Of a stretch of 64,000 bases of DNA, positions 1 through 11,770 are shown piece after piece. The notes beneath the pieces are model-generated. The model was given only the letters and a program-made list of their open reading frames with translations, had not been told where the DNA came from and did no database searches. The stretch lies in assembly GCA_950295325.1 (NCBI GenBank), contig OX485805.1, forward strand, positions 18,897,501-18,961,500, read 5' to 3'. This stretch comes from Polytrichum commune (taxonomy: Eukaryota; Streptophyta; Polytrichopsida; Polytrichales; Polytrichaceae). Every line of letters starts with the position of its first letter. Within the stretch, counting starts at the first letter, position 1. Position numbers and translations under genes: made by a program.

Positions 1-172
1 ATCTTGATATTCTATATTTGAGTGCCTAACACAACAATACGTGGCGGAGTGATTAAAATTCCGATTTAAACAATACTTTGCTACTACTTTTAGGTGTTTG
101 ACCAAAAAAAATATGGTTTTAGTAGATTGGAGCACTTCTTCCATCTACTTGACCATGCTTGCTCCCATTAAA
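1..172 (+). repeat. Dispersed repeat, also found at 34698-34862
   Basis: The first 172 bases match 34698-34862 in the same orientation. Shared blocks include a stretch on 'ttgatattctatatttgag', 'ctttgctactacttttagg' and 'cttgaccatgcttgctccc'. The second copy lies inside the 2.6-kb hAT-like element at 33046-35658, so this may be a solo piece of an element interior or a separate repeat inserted into it. No coding signal is seen. Confidence 0.7.
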
Positions 173-265
173 CACATGTCATCTCAGTATCCACAGTTCT
201 TGAAGCCACACCAAACTACAAATTACTCAAATATAGGTGTCCGATTATGGTAAGTAACCATATTA

Positions 266-775
266 TGCCCCCTCCCCACCTGACTTTAGCTAAGCCTAAA
301 AGTTGGTTCTAAAAACACAGCCTTCACACCATTGACATTATCTAGTGCCGAGCCTAGTTGGCAAATGATGTGGCATGGCTTAAAGTGGAGGTTCTAAGCC
401 TTAGGCACCGACCCTCCCATCAATACCTAGACATGAGGCAAGAATGTAGGACCTTTAAAAGTGTTGCCTCCCACCCTTGTGATTGGTTGCTTTTAATCTT
501 AGCTATGAGGGCACGAGGAGCTCCATTAACAAAAACCGATGGTAAGATAGGTGGGGATGGGACAAAAACTATCCAACATTCATTGCTTGGTAGATAAAAC
601 AATGACCATGTGCGAAAGCTACTTAACTAAAATCTACTCAACAATCTTCAGAGTAAGTTCTTGTAGGTGCATTCACTGCATTGGGATAGCCGGACACCTC
701 CGCTATATCCGAGAGAGCTTTACCCAGTTTTAAGGAAAGACTTTGGTTCTTTTGTAAAGACAAGTGGGGAGGGCA
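266..775. mobile_element. Non-autonomous TIR element, family PH-like, copy 1
   Basis: A unit of about 510 bp begins TGCCCCCTCCCCACCTGACT and ends with an imperfect inverted copy of it (rc TGCCCTCCCCACTTGTC). It aligns along its whole length with 31025-31546. The better preserved second copy is flanked by TTA on both sides, which suggests the PIF/Harbinger group. Here the flanks are TTA and TAG, so the duplication is decayed. The short open frames inside are not conserved between the copies and there is no transposase. Confidence 0.75.
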
Positions 776-1499
776 TAGTCAGTATACCTTATAAGACACC
801 CTTTAGCACTATGAATGGGAGATCCAATTTCTAATTAGAGATTAGCCCAACGCTCAGGGAGGTCACCAGCGAAAATTGTAGAAACAACATGTGATAAAAA
901 ATAAGGTCTAATATATTCATTGTAGATAAATTTTGCAAAAAATGTACATATAATATAGGGGGTTTTAAAATAATGAAACATGTTTACATGTAAAATATCA
1001 TCACATATAATGGCCTCTTTTATCTAGTCAGTGCATGTAAACTAGTGTGGAAACAATTACTAGGGGTAGCGGGTCTAGGGTAGGGTATGTGCTAGTGGAT
1101 GAAAACAGGTAATTTTCTATTGAAAAAGCTTGGATTGATGACTTCGCAAGCTGGTTGACTTGAACATTATTGAACCAATGTATCCAATGTGGAGTTAATG
1201 TTCTCTACCTACGTGCAAGGAGGGAAAATTTCAGTGTGTTGTTTGGATTGCAATCTTCTTTTCAATTTTCTTTTGCAGTATAAATAAAATAAGGTATTTT
1301 GAAATGATTCCCCAAAAAAATTATAAATATTGATAGGGTGTATCAAAATACAAGAATTTACCTTTACTTTGAAAAATACCATAACTTATAATATTTTCTA
1401 CAAGGTAATGGCCCCCCGATAAATGGGCCATGAGTGCATGTGTATGCATTAGTATAAGAGGGAGTGACCTTGCCGAGGCCCAACGAGTTTGAACAATAA
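776..1499. other. Intergenic, no gene seen
   Basis: AT-rich sequence without a supported coding region, RNA gene or clear repeat boundary. Only very short open frames occur and none resembles a known protein. Confidence 0.6.
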
Positions 1500-1656
1500 C
1501 TATTCATATTCAAGCCTTTAGGCTATTCGTCGATCATTTCAGAGGAATCTCTAGAACATACTTTGAATTGATAAAGGAAATCCAAAAGAACCGTGTCAAC
1601 ATGTAACCAGTTGGACTTGGAAACATTATTGATTTCGTCCCAAATGTCCCCATTGA
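1500..1656 (+). mobile_element. Truncated copy of the ACCGGTT miniature element (MULE-type family)
   Basis: The right-hand two thirds of the family consensus can be read: a block like 'ttagaggaatctctagaaca', then 'gtcaacatgtaaccagttgg' and 'acttggaaaca', ending near 'cccaaatgtcccc'. Complete copies in this window are about 225-235 bp with a CAATGATCGGGGAGA-type terminus. This one has lost its left end and abuts the hairpin that follows. Confidence 0.6.
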
Positions 1657-1657
1657 A

Positions 1658-2003
1658 GGGGAGGCCACAAATGTTTGTTTCAAAATGGAGTTTGGTAAGC
1701 AAGGTAGAAGAATGTTGGCCTTGACATGTGTTTAACTTTGAGGAGCTGGGTTTTGGGGTTGGTCCCTCTTTTATTGGTTATAACCATCCGTTTTCAACTC
1801 CAATACAAAAACTTAGGTTTTAAGCCATGCAAAACCACTATTTTGGATGGGAGTTGGAAACGGACGATTCTACCCAATAAAAGAGGGACCAACCTCAAAA
1901 TCCAACTCCTTGAAGTTAGGCACATGTGAAGGCCATCATTCTTTTACCTTGGCTTACCAAACTCTGTTCCAAAACCAACGTTTGTGAACGTGTGTGGTCT
2001 CCA
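1658..2003. repeat. Long inverted repeat (foldback element)
   Basis: Two arms of roughly 145 bases are inverted copies separated by a spacer of about 50 bases. The left arm contains 'ggttggtccctcttttattg' at about 1759-1778. The right arm contains its reverse complement at about 1874-1893. Similarity continues outward through 'gagtttggtaag' to the edges of the feature. A transcript would fold into a long hairpin. No coding potential is credible. It could be a foldback transposon or a recent inverted duplication. Confidence 0.8.
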
Positions 2004-2027
2004 CTCGAGTCATTGCTTTAGTGCCTT

Positions 2028-2593
2028 AGGGGTTGTTTACACCATAGACCATGAGGTCGTCCCAATGTAAAAATTTGTGATGGGCTGTTGAACTTGTTCC
2101 GGGACCACTTTGGTTTACACCAAAGGAAAATGGTCAAAGTGATCATGGAGTTTGAGGTCTCTAAAAGACATATTGTAAGGCCTACGTTATGCACTCACAT
2201 GATCCAACCAGTTTTGCAGTGAGAGAGGCAAAAAAGGTGTTATGGTAGGAAAATGCAAAGGTCTATGGCAGAGAAATATTGCTAGAATAAATTTTTAGTG
2301 AAATTTCTTTTGGGGAAGAGAAGATGAGGATACAAGAAGACAAAAGAATGGTCAAACTTGAATTTTTATTTTCAAAATTTCCCTTTTTGAACATATGTTA
2401 AAAAAAATCCAACACATTCACTTTTTGGTGCATGGTCATTCCCCTTGGTCCACATGTGGTTTCCACCTAGTGAGTGGTCCAAAAACTTTGTAAGTCAATT
2501 TTTTAAGAAATCGGACCATGAAAGGTGGACCATGAGGTTGGACCATCTTCTATAGTCCGACTTCCTTCATGGTCCATGGTGTTAACCAGCCCT
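2028..2593. mobile_element. TIR element beginning AGGGGTTGTTTACACCA
   Basis: The left end AGGGGTTGTTTACACCATAG and the right end (rc AGGGCTGGTTAACACCATGG) are imperfect terminal inverted repeats. The left 240 bases recur in inverted orientation at 23638-23876. I do not see a clear target duplication. The terminus resembles hAT-type ends, but that assignment is only inference. No transposase is present. Confidence 0.6.
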
Positions 2594-2599
2594 CAATGA

Positions 2600-3838
2600 T
2601 GAACACCTAGTCTACAAAGGTATATTACCATGGCCACCTCCCTAGTCCACTTTTTGGGGGATTTTCATTGGGACTGGGAAGGTTCAAGAGCACTAAGTTA
2701 GTCTTAGGAATCATCGTGTGCCGAAGCCTAATCAATCCGAATCAACTACTTTATTTAGATATTTCGCCTCACATTATAAATGGGAAAAACGGATATGTTC
2801 AAACATTGTGAAGTCGGTGGTGCGCCGCCTCCATCCGCATGTGGATAAAGGATTCTCTTGTTGTGGATAATGTGGCAACTTCAAGTGGTAAAACCGGCCG
2901 GAGTTCAACAAACGGTGACCATTTCATGCATGGTGTCCACATCATTCCCGAACTACAAGGCACATCGAAAAACAATGAAAGAAAAATCGCAACGACAATG
3001 GCACTTGCCTTCCTTCGAGAACCCTAATGGAAACGATGGTTCCGCAAACTACACACAACCCCACCTCGTTTTAATTTACCAGGAGGTTCACATAGGACGC
3101 TTGATCTAGAATTTTAGTCCTTGAATAGTTGTTTCAAGCGTTTGTTGCACTCTTGTGTACGTTTGCAAGTGGTCAAGATGGGTTGATTCGTCAATCCCGA
3201 TGAATTGCACATGACGTACACTAAAATGTTTGATTAGTGTGGATTACCATTCAGAGTTAAAATGCGGTGCTTACGATAACAACGATCGTATATAACGTCT
3301 TTCATGTTACACTCGTTGAGTAGATTGGTATAGAAAAAGAAAAGGAAAAAAAAGGACATGATGGTAGGATGCGCGTCATGAATAGAGTTGTGAGAGGCTC
3401 ACCGTGGGACTCGAATCATCGATCCGCACAAAGCACGCGATCTAGTGCACTTTGAAGGAGATATTTTGATGGTGATGAGATGTTCGTAAGCGTCAACAAA
3501 AGCATGATCATGTTCTCCACTAGGAGGATGATCCTTGGGCCACTCACACCAATCATGGTCACATGAGAACCCAATAAGTTAAGTAGATCATGGAACCTTG
3601 AATCGCTCATGCACATACAATGAAATAATGCACGGCACCGTAGTCCTCCTAGGGTTGTGGTGCTTGAGATATTTGTTGCCTTCCTTTGTGGGATGATGGT
3701 ACAATGTGTCCAAACGATGACGATGGTATCTAAGTAGGAGATGCTTCGTGAGGAGGACTCGGGGAACCCACAATTATAGGCACTTGAGATATTGGTTCGT
3801 TTGGGTTCATGTCCTACTACTACCTATTAGCACAACTC
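2600..3838. other. Intergenic, no gene seen
   Basis: Two short open frames overlap at 2839-3109 and others occur at 3416-3933 on both strands. None shows a recognisable domain, splice structure or conservation with the rest of the window. I do not annotate them as genes. Confidence 0.55.
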
Positions 3839-4307
3839 TAGTGTCCAGGGAGATTTTTGAGCATAATCGGTCAAGATCCGAGTGTTTCCAAGTCCAACCG
3901 GTTACATGTTGTGATCCAGTGCCCGGGAACTAAGTTTTTGGGCATTATAGTAGTCGGTCAAGATCCGAGTGATTCTAAATCCAACCGGTTACATGTTGAC
4001 ATAATCTTCCTGTTTTGCTTTCATTCATTTGCGGAGGTATATATTCTTCTATAGGTTCCTCTAGAATGATCGGTAATTCTCCTGAAGTCTCCAACTTCAA
4101 CCAGTTATTTCATCTGTACCTAATTACCGGTTCTCCCTGACCAGTGTTGTGATCTTTCTGTGTTTCTGTATTAATTTGAGGTATATTCTACAGGCTCCTC
4201 TACGATGATGGGTAATTTTCCTGAAGTCTCGGACTTCAACCGGTTATTTCCCAAACTCAACCGGTTCATCTGTAAGTAACTTAGCAGTTGGTTCTCCCCG
4301 TTCATGG
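3839..4307 (-). mobile_element. ACCGGTT miniature element (MULE-type), host copy split by a second copy
   Basis: The outer copy starts near TAGTGTCCAGGGAGA and ends near TCTCCCCGTTCATGG, in reverse orientation to the copies at 12.2, 18.9 and 29.9 kb. It is interrupted after 'ggttacatgttgtgatc' and resumes at 4155 with 'tttctgtgtttctgtatt', the sequence expected in the uninterrupted consensus. The interrupting piece at 3917-4145 is another member of the same family. I see no clear target duplication for the outer copy. Confidence 0.8.
3917..4145 (-). mobile_element. ACCGGTT miniature element nested in its own family, 9-bp TSD
   Basis: This 229-bp unit begins CAGTGCCCGGGAAC and ends GGTTCTCCCTGACCAGT. 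The 9-bp sequence GTTGTGATC stands immediately on both sides, at 3908-3916 and 4146-4154. A 9-bp duplication is characteristic of Mutator-like transposition. The unit carries the family's internal CCGGTT motifs. It has no coding capacity, so a transposase supplied in trans is inferred. Confidence 0.85.
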
Positions 4308-5219
4308 CACCTATATATGAGCGATGCCCTACCCAATACCGACCCCCCTTGGTCAATTAGAACGGACCAAATTATAAGTTCCGACACATTTCATTGCCAG
4401 GCCTTGGATTGAAATCGTCGAACATATTTTTTGAACGCAACGTAACAACGCATTCATTTAAGTGGTAAGTTTTGTCACTTAGCCACTCGGTGAAAGGTAG
4501 AGTTTCTCTCAGTTGTGGATTATAATTATGGGCTCCTTCTTTGGTTTGGGTTGATAAGAGAGGATTTTATGGGTGTGATGGGTTCAACATGTTTGGTTTC
4601 TTGGAGGACTGTCCATTTTGTGATTTGGAGGTGGTTCAATCAAGATTGAAACTCAGTTTGCATATCATTTGTATTTGTTTTACAATGTCAGAACGTTACT
4701 CAATTGATGAGTTCTGTTCAACTGCCCGGACTTCAGATTTAGTTTGAAGCAGCGAGATTTCGGCATCAGGAGTCTTTTATTCTTGAATCTGCTGGTGGAC
4801 ACTTGAACACAGCTCATGAGCTCATCAAAAGGATGAATGTCACAATATTGTTCCTACTGTACAACTTATTTTTAAACAAACATATTGCACCAAAGAATTT
4901 ACAGTTTTGCATGCAAAGTTTCACTGCAACTTGGAAGAAGTCGAAGTCTACATGGTCTTCCTTACATCATCATTAATAGCAACATAGGATCCATAATCAT
5001 TAGGAAATCATAAACCAAACATATCAGATCACTCATTTAAACTTCCTAGAGGTTAGAATCCCACATTTGGTCTCAACGCTCAAATTTGCTACCAGGTTCA
5101 AGCACATGAGCGACTCTAGTCAGATTGCCTCATTCTAAAAAGAAAGACACCAAAATGTTGTTCTAGAAAATAGTCGGACTCTGAGATGTTCATCATGATA
5201 TTGATGTAAGTGAGACAAC
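4308..5219. other. Intergenic, no gene seen
   Basis: A 68-codon open frame at 4541-4747 has no recognisable domain and no supporting exon structure. Nothing else is supported here. Confidence 0.55.
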
Positions 5220-5526
5220 TACACTGGAAACTGTATTGAGTGTCATACGGCATTGAATGTCCCTGTGGCAACTTTTTTGATGACACTTCTTATGAATAAG
5301 TTTGCGAGTACTATCATGGATGATTGAAATTTGGATGGAAAATCGCTCAGTAAGTGATAGTAATTGCAACCTTTGTAAATCTGTAACGCCCAACTGTTTT
5401 ATTTTTACAAGGAATGACAATAATAATAGGTTTACATTGAGTGTTAGTGACACTACAAAGGCAGTTTACAGTTAGTATTGAGCAAGACAAATAGAATTGG
5501 TGACACTCAATACAATATTTAGTGTA
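5220..5526. mobile_element. TIR element with TACACTAAATATTGTATT-type ends
   Basis: The left end (TACACTGGAAACTGTATTGA) and the right end (rc TACACTAAATATTGTATTGA) are inverted copies of about 26 bases. Related sequence occurs at 23052-23270 and in the insertion at 49360-49582. The ends resemble those of CACTA-type miniature elements, but the 3-bp duplication expected for that group is not clear. There is no coding region. Confidence 0.6.
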
Positions 5527-5741
5527 ATCCTCCAGCCTCAACAATTAACCCTCCGCAGATACACTTCACACTCTTACAATACCTATTACAATGTCCTGGC
5601 TAAACCAATCACCAAATCCCCACCAAGTTTTCGATTTCTCAACATCACCTCACATTATGCATTTCCATTGTCACGTGAATATATCCAGAAGAGAAATATG
5701 GACAAAGGTCCAACTTCATGCAATTCATAATAGACTACAAA

Positions 5742-5900
5742 CATAACATTACTCAGTGACAATGGGTCCTCGGAATATAACAGTGGGATGTTGGGAACTT
5801 AATTTGAATCTATTAAGTCTACTTGTGCAGCTTTTCGAGATATGACTGTTATATTTATGAGGGCCCACAGAAGGAGAGCTGAACACAAAGTAATGTTATG
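5742..5900. mobile_element. Small TIR element, CATAACATTACT family
   Basis: A 159-bp unit begins CATAACATTACT and ends AGTAATGTTATG, a perfect 12-bp inverted pair. Inner blocks are also inverted: 'gaatataacag' near the left and its counterpart within 'ctgttatatttatgagg' near the right. A related unit lies at 30622-30781, and similar termini occur near 38480. It is a MITE without coding capacity. Confidence 0.7.
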
Positions 5901-7620
5901 AAGCTGATTTGTTAGCCACAATAATATTTTAATGTTCACATTATCAGATCACTGAACTTTGATCACTGAGCTGCCAAAGCATGAAATTTCCTGACACCTC
6001 CAACTTCATGCTCTGTCTGTGATGAAAAAGCTCACATTTCAATATGCGATGACATCGTCGACTGTAATGCAGAGAAGAGGTCTTGAGATTTCGATCTGCT
6101 TGGTCACAAACAGTCTTAGATCTCTTATTAGCTGCCAATTTATTTGAATATGTCGATTCTCTCGTGAATAGAAAGATGATGAGATTAAACCTGCAAAAGA
6201 TTGAATTCTGCAATCTTCTCATCAGGAGGAGAAAATTTCATAAAAGAGACCTGCAACCTCTGCAAAAGCAAGTTAGCAATAAGTGTTGTTGGTACTTGAG
6301 ATCAATGAGACTAAACTGACACTTTGATTCAACCACTTGTGGCCTGCTTCACCAAGCTGAGATTGGTTTGAGTGTTAAGATCAAAATGCCATAGCTTCCA
6401 AAAATGAATGCGATCCAAGGATGATTGAATCCTTACAACCCCAACATTGACAAGGAAATTATTGTATGATCATTTAAGTATTTATTTTTCCAATTAATAT
6501 TTATGTCTTATTGATCAACTTGACAATTAATCATGGACACTTGAGAGAGTATAACACTGAAAAGTCTAGATGTCATTTATAATAGATAAATGAGATGCTG
6601 GACATAGGTTCTAAGCATTCCACCATAGAATATAAAGCCTCAGTAGCATTTTTGAAGGGGATCACATTCAAAAATATGTATGAAAATGAGGTTTTGATCT
6701 TTAAATCTTATTCAAAAATGAAAATAAGATGCATATTTTTTTTTTGGTACAAAAACATGTTTGTTTCAAAGTAACATTTGTCATGTTTTTTCGAGATTTT
6801 AGTTCATCAAAGTTTGGATGGTCATAGGTTTGGCTACGTTAAATCTTAAGGCTTGATGCACTAATGAACATATTGTGCTCTCAAAATTCTCCCTTTGATG
6901 AATCTTGCACTTGACATGAGTGACCAAAAAGTGATCACTCACCTTTCAAACATCTTTCAACTCTTTAAAGTTGTTATGGTTTTTTTTTATCTATTTTTCT
7001 AGGGTTCTCACTTACTTAAGCATTTGATCGAATGTTTTATATTTGACAGTGTGTATTGGAGGGAGTAAGTTTTCCCTCTGTTAGAGGAAAATAATAAATG
7101 AACAAGGTTGATCATTTTGATTATTTATTCCCACCACCTTCTTAGTATGAGGCTTAAGATATGCTTCATACAAAGATGTTGGTTGATAATGAAGGGATCT
7201 ATTTTATTTTTGAAGTGAGACACTTTTAAAATCGGTTCCTTGAAATCCAATTAGTCACATTGTTGATTCTAATTGTATCTATGTACACTAGATTCACTCT
7301 GCACATGTTTTCCTTGCATATATATTGACCCTTTAGGTTTAAAATGCAAACTATAAATTATAATGCATCTTAATTTATTTCCCGGGGTCTTCATAGATTT
7401 GGCTCTGAATGGTATGCATTTGAGAGTGCAAGAAAGCAACAAGTGGTGAGGGAAGCAATTTTGATAAACGGGTGATGACATAGTTCATAATTTGCTTCAC
7501 TGAGGTGAGTGATTGTACTTTGATTTGATTTTAATGTTGGCCATGATATGCATAAATCCATGCTTTAAAGAGATGAATGCTAGGAGGTCACAATGCCACT
7601 CAGAACAGAGGGAAACTGAC
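5901..7620. other. Intergenic, no gene seen
   Basis: AT-rich sequence with several poly-T runs. Overlapping open frames on both strands at 5944-6319 and a 70-codon frame at 7269-7481 show no recognisable protein features. Confidence 0.55.
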
Positions 7621-7975
7621 TAAGGTAGGGGTGGCAATTTCCGTGCGGGTCCTAAAGTCGACCCCTATGTCGGAAGCACCTATCAAGGTGCTTTTACCGT
7701 TCACAACGCTGCCAACATTTCATTGGCTGCCAGCGGTCGGTTTTAGAAATCCACCCTGTGGATATACCACATACCCTATGTGCGAGTGTTGGTCACTCTA
7801 CAAGGTTTCCTTTAAAAAATTGTAGGAAATCATAAACATGCTAGAAAATTTTGATTTTTTCAAAGTTGCTCTTGCACTAGCTTTGCGGAGCGCTCAAAAT
7901 TTATAAAAAAAAATAGTTTCAACATCCCAACTAGGCACATCTAAAATTTGGACGGAAATTGCCACCCCTACCTTA
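7621..7975. mobile_element. MITE with perfect 24-bp terminal inverted repeats
   Basis: A 355-bp unit whose first 24 bases (starting TAAGGTAGGGGTGGCAATTT) are repeated exactly in inverted form at its right end. The TAGGGGTGGCAA motif resembles termini of plant hAT miniature elements, but I do not find a matching 8-bp flank, so the superfamily is uncertain. The perfect ends suggest a fairly recent insertion. The interior has no conserved coding frame. Confidence 0.8.
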
Positions 7976-8212
7976 ATATGAAGTAACTCCTCCTAGATGA
8001 CGCCCATCAAAAATGTGTGTCAAACCCTCCACGTTGACACAAAATATAATGTCAGATGGGTTGTGTCGCGAGACCCCGATATTTAATTTCCTACTCTATA
8101 ACTTTGAGGCACACAAGGCATGACTCTTTTCTCATCTCATCGACATATCCCATGACACATCTCATCCCTCAAACCAATTTTCCTATACACTTTGTGATCC
8201 CTCATGCAACCT

Positions 8213-8360
8213 AACATTATTCAGATTCATAACAGTGTTCTATGGGACTAATAGTATTGTGCGGAATATTCCTCACATTCCTCATCCCCAGTGAGTGTGA
8301 AGAATATTCCACAGAATACTATCAGTCCCACAGAACACTGTTATGAATCTGAATAATGTT
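8213..8360. repeat. Near-perfect 148-bp hairpin
   Basis: Arms of about 68 bases are inverted copies with only a few mismatches. The left arm begins AACATTATTCAGATTCATAA and the right arm ends with its reverse complement. The loop is about 12 bases ('cattcctcatcccc' region). The termini (TAACATTATTC) resemble the CATAACATTACT family. The size and pairing also fit a MITE-derived small-RNA precursor, which cannot be decided from sequence alone. Confidence 0.8.
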
Positions 8361-8703
8361 ATGAAAGTGAGCTGGGGAATAACTTTGTCACTATCAAACT
8401 ACAATATAAATTGTGGCTAAGTGGCCGCGGCTACTGTTAGATTGGTCATGAACTTGTGCATTTTGGTCACAATTAACTCAAGATCTTCATGATCCGATCT
8501 AATTTCCTGAATCATTCTACAGTGCATCGGAATGGAAATTAAAAGAAGAGTACTCATTAAACGGTTGGAGTAAGTTATTGCATCAGAGAGGATTTGAGGT
8601 ACCATGGGGATCAAAGTATGGAGGTGTTAGGATGTTGCAATGCCCCCAAAAATTTGGGCTTGTGGGTGACCATGGGTGTTGAACATACCTAACTTGTTGT
8701 AAG

Positions 8704-9095
8704 TAGGGCTTGTTTACATGAAAGCCATTAGGCCATGGCTCTTGGAAAACCTTGAATTCTCCTTGGTGGAGAGTGTCACAACCCCCCGGTTAAGGTTTAC
8801 ATGAGGATAGTTTTGGATGTTTTCCCACCCATGACATTTTAAGTGAACAAAACATATACATAGAATCTCACATGACGAGTATGGATAACGTTGACTAGGG
8901 TTGTAGGGGAACTTTTCGTCGGACAACTCTTGAAGATAGGCATGGCAGAATGTGCGGTGAGAATTTGGGTGAACACTATCATGGGCTTGTGACTGCCAAA
9001 AGACTTTGAGTTATAATCCACAAACTTCTCTATGCTCTGATCCAAAAAGAGGGGTACCATGGTTATTTAAAAGCCTTTAGTGTAAACGTGCCCCT
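8704..9095. mobile_element. Probable TIR element, AGGGCTTGTTTACA type
   Basis: The left end AGGGCTTGTTTACATGAAAG and the right end (rc AGGGGCACGTTTACACTAAA) form imperfect inverted repeats. A second inverted pair lies inside ('ggccatgg' and 'accatggttatt'). The terminus is similar to the element at 2028-2593. No target duplication or transposase is seen. Confidence 0.5.
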
Positions 9096-9860
9096 CAATA
9101 TATGAAAGGCAAAATGTTCCAGGAAGTTCATATCTGATGATGCACAATGATTAAGAGATGAAGCAATATTAATTAAGAAGTATTCTTTCCTACTTGAGTT
9201 TGGAAGTCTAGCCCAGACTGCAACATCCCAACAAACCACTTTGAACATGTTTGACCAGAGGATTTAAATTGAAGACTCTAAACATGAACATCAGAGGTTA
9301 ATCTTGTACAGAATTGTCAGTTGTGAATCTGCATGGGGTGAATTAAGGTAGAAATACCATAACCTGTGAAAATAAGGTGATTTGCATTGAAGATCTGGTC
9401 TGACAATCATGAGAGAAAATTTTCCAAGATAGACCAGAAGGATTCATGAAGAATGCAAGTTGTTTCAAAATTTCTGCCCTATGCAAAAAATCTTACAATT
9501 TTTCAAAGTGGAAAGTTGTCCAAACCCCTACTCGTTCACTAGATTCTCCCTACACTGAACACGGTAATCCGCATTTCCATACAGAACATCGCCTAAATCA
9601 GTTACCTCATGAGTACATTAACACTTGACTCCCATTGGCTACACTAAGTGTACACGCATTGAAGTTGTCGCCGAGCCATGATCGGTTTTAGAAATGGCAC
9701 TTCACCATTATGACAACGGCCTAGTGCACGGCTAGAGGAATGGGTTATGGTATTTCTACCTTATGTGTGTGTCTGTGGAGAGCTGGAGCTGGGAATGGAT
9801 CAAAATTGAAGGATGTCATCCACGTTTGCAGAACATGGAAATATGATAAAATTGACGAAG
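9096..9860. other. Intergenic, no gene seen
   Basis: Short open frames only, with no recognisable protein, RNA or repeat. Confidence 0.55.
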
Positions 9861-10411
9861 CACGGGTAGATCACTCTAAGGCATTTTTGTGCACCACGTG
9901 CGGCTGGGGTTTTTTTTGTTTTGGGGCTATTTACCTTCAAGGACTGAATTAAAGCCTCCCTATAATTACTTAAATTTAAAAAATGGCCCATTTGTTTGCA
10001 CCCTTCCATTACTTATATTGTCCAAGTCACTGTAATTTTTTGTACTTTATATTCCTTTTAAGTAATAAACAGGCGTGGGGAAGACGACCCCAACGACGGC
10101 ACGTTCCCTTTTCATCCATTTTGGACAGACGGAAATCCCAATTATCATCCATCCCCGTGAGTCTTAAACCCATTTACATACCATACTAAACATACCTTCT
10201 AGGATCCTTATCTTCAGCCCCTATATTAATTTTACAAAAAAATAATGGCCCACGTTTTATGTCCATCTAACTTACTTATAATAGGATTGTCTACATTTAA
10301 TGGCCCCTTCATTATTTGGAATTCCTTTATAATTTTTATTTCAAATGATTTTAATCCTCTCTATATTATGCCGCACGTCGTTTTTAAAATGCACTAAGTA
10401 ATCTACCCATG
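9861..10411. mobile_element. hAT-like MITE, CACGGGTAGATCACT family, copy 1
   Basis: A 551-bp unit begins CACGGGTAGATCACT and ends with an inverted version (AGTAATCTACCCATG). It is flanked by TGACGAAG at 9853-9860 and TGATGAAG at 10412-10419, an 8-bp target duplication with one mismatch. It aligns along its length with 36959-37457. An 8-bp duplication is typical of hAT elements. No transposase frame is present, so the element is non-autonomous. Confidence 0.85.
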
Positions 10412-11033
10412 TGATGAAGTAGATTACCTCACCCAAAAAAAAATTATGAACTACCTGTGAGACAGTTGCATATTAGAGTTATCTGTAAAGTCTCTCAAAG
10501 AGGAATGAAACTGCGGGTTTGATCCTTTTTTGAGAAAACTTTTTATGAAGAGCTCAGTATTTCGTCATGCATTGGAGCCTAATTTCAAAGTTGGGTGAAA
10601 TTTTTGGGACCTCCTCTTTTCATATCTCAAACTTTGAGAGAATTTTAGAATTTAAAATAAGGTACATAGCATTTGTTGTCCTACATCCCAAATCGGCCTA
10701 TGGAAGGCTAGCTTGGGCCACCCATCCTAGTAAGACAAACTAGAAATTTGGTTTTTAATAGTGACACCATTCTTTGTGTATGATAATTCAAGCATTAAAA
10801 AAACTTGGATGACTTTGCATTAATTCTCAGAAACTTGGGACTAAACCCATGGTTTTATCTACTATACCTTTACAAATAACTCTATTACCTAGCTTACTTC
10901 AATCCACTCTCGAAACAAATGTAGTCCACAATACTTAAGGCCAATTCAATCATATCACAACATGCAGATGGCATCAATCTCACAGGACTTCAATGATGTA
11001 TGTTTTAACACAAATGTATCTTCAATATTCATA

Positions 11034-11077
<44 letters not shown>

Positions 11078-11559
11078 CCTTCAAGCTATAATCCAGGGAT
11101 ATGAAGTGAGATAAGTCGTACATGTCACACTGATTCTTGACAAAGAATTTAATATCTCATAATGTGCACTTTGTGATGTACAAGTTGACAATTTTGCAAG
11201 CAGCAGCATTTGGACACCATCTAGCAACAGTTTATTCACAAAAAATAAATCTCATACACAGAATCTGTCGTTGAATGCCTTCTTGTGATTCTTGACAAAA
11301 GTGGTCTCATCCGAGGTTAGGGTGTTGGGTTTAAGGTCTTCAAAACCCTGCAATGGAGAAGCAACCAATTCATACATTTGAAGATGAAACACAGCACAAT
11401 CTGCTAAACTCCTGGAAAACACATAACTGGAAATACTTAAGGTAGACAATGCTTATTCAGATACTGTCCTTATCTGTGGCGTTGGCTACAGTATGTTGGC
11501 TTTCTGTCTCCAAAAAAACATAAAAATACTCAACTTATGACACATTTAATGAGCACAAG
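10412..11559. other. Intergenic, no gene seen, with (GT)n(AT)n at 11035-11078
   Basis: The stretch contains a compound microsatellite of GT repeats followed by AT repeats at about 11035-11078. No gene or RNA is supported. Confidence 0.6.
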
Positions 11560-11770
11560 AATCTTCACTTTCATAATGAATAAAATATTTACATGAGCTC
11601 CCAAAAGTATGAGGAAAGTGGGTTACAGCTGTGATTTGGATTTGCTAATCATCTCGTAAGTACAGTACTAATCGAGTGTTTCATACTCTAAAAGAAGTGG
11701 GGTAGTTGGGAAGAAAGTACCCATTTTAAGACCCAATTACCTAACAGAACTAGAGGACAGAGCGAGCAAA
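11560..11770 (+). repeat. Dispersed repeat, also found at 60060-60250
   Basis: About 200 bases match 60060-60250 in the same orientation. Shared blocks include 'cacaagaatcttcactttc', 'tatgaggaaagtgg' and 'actaatcgagtgtttcat'. The second copy sits where the missing 5' exons of the thiolase pseudogene would be expected. The termini are not defined. Confidence 0.7.

Noticed and set aside
7621..7975. hAT target duplication for the MITE with perfect ends
   Set aside because: I tested 8-bp flanks at several possible ends and found no matching pair, so I left the superfamily open.
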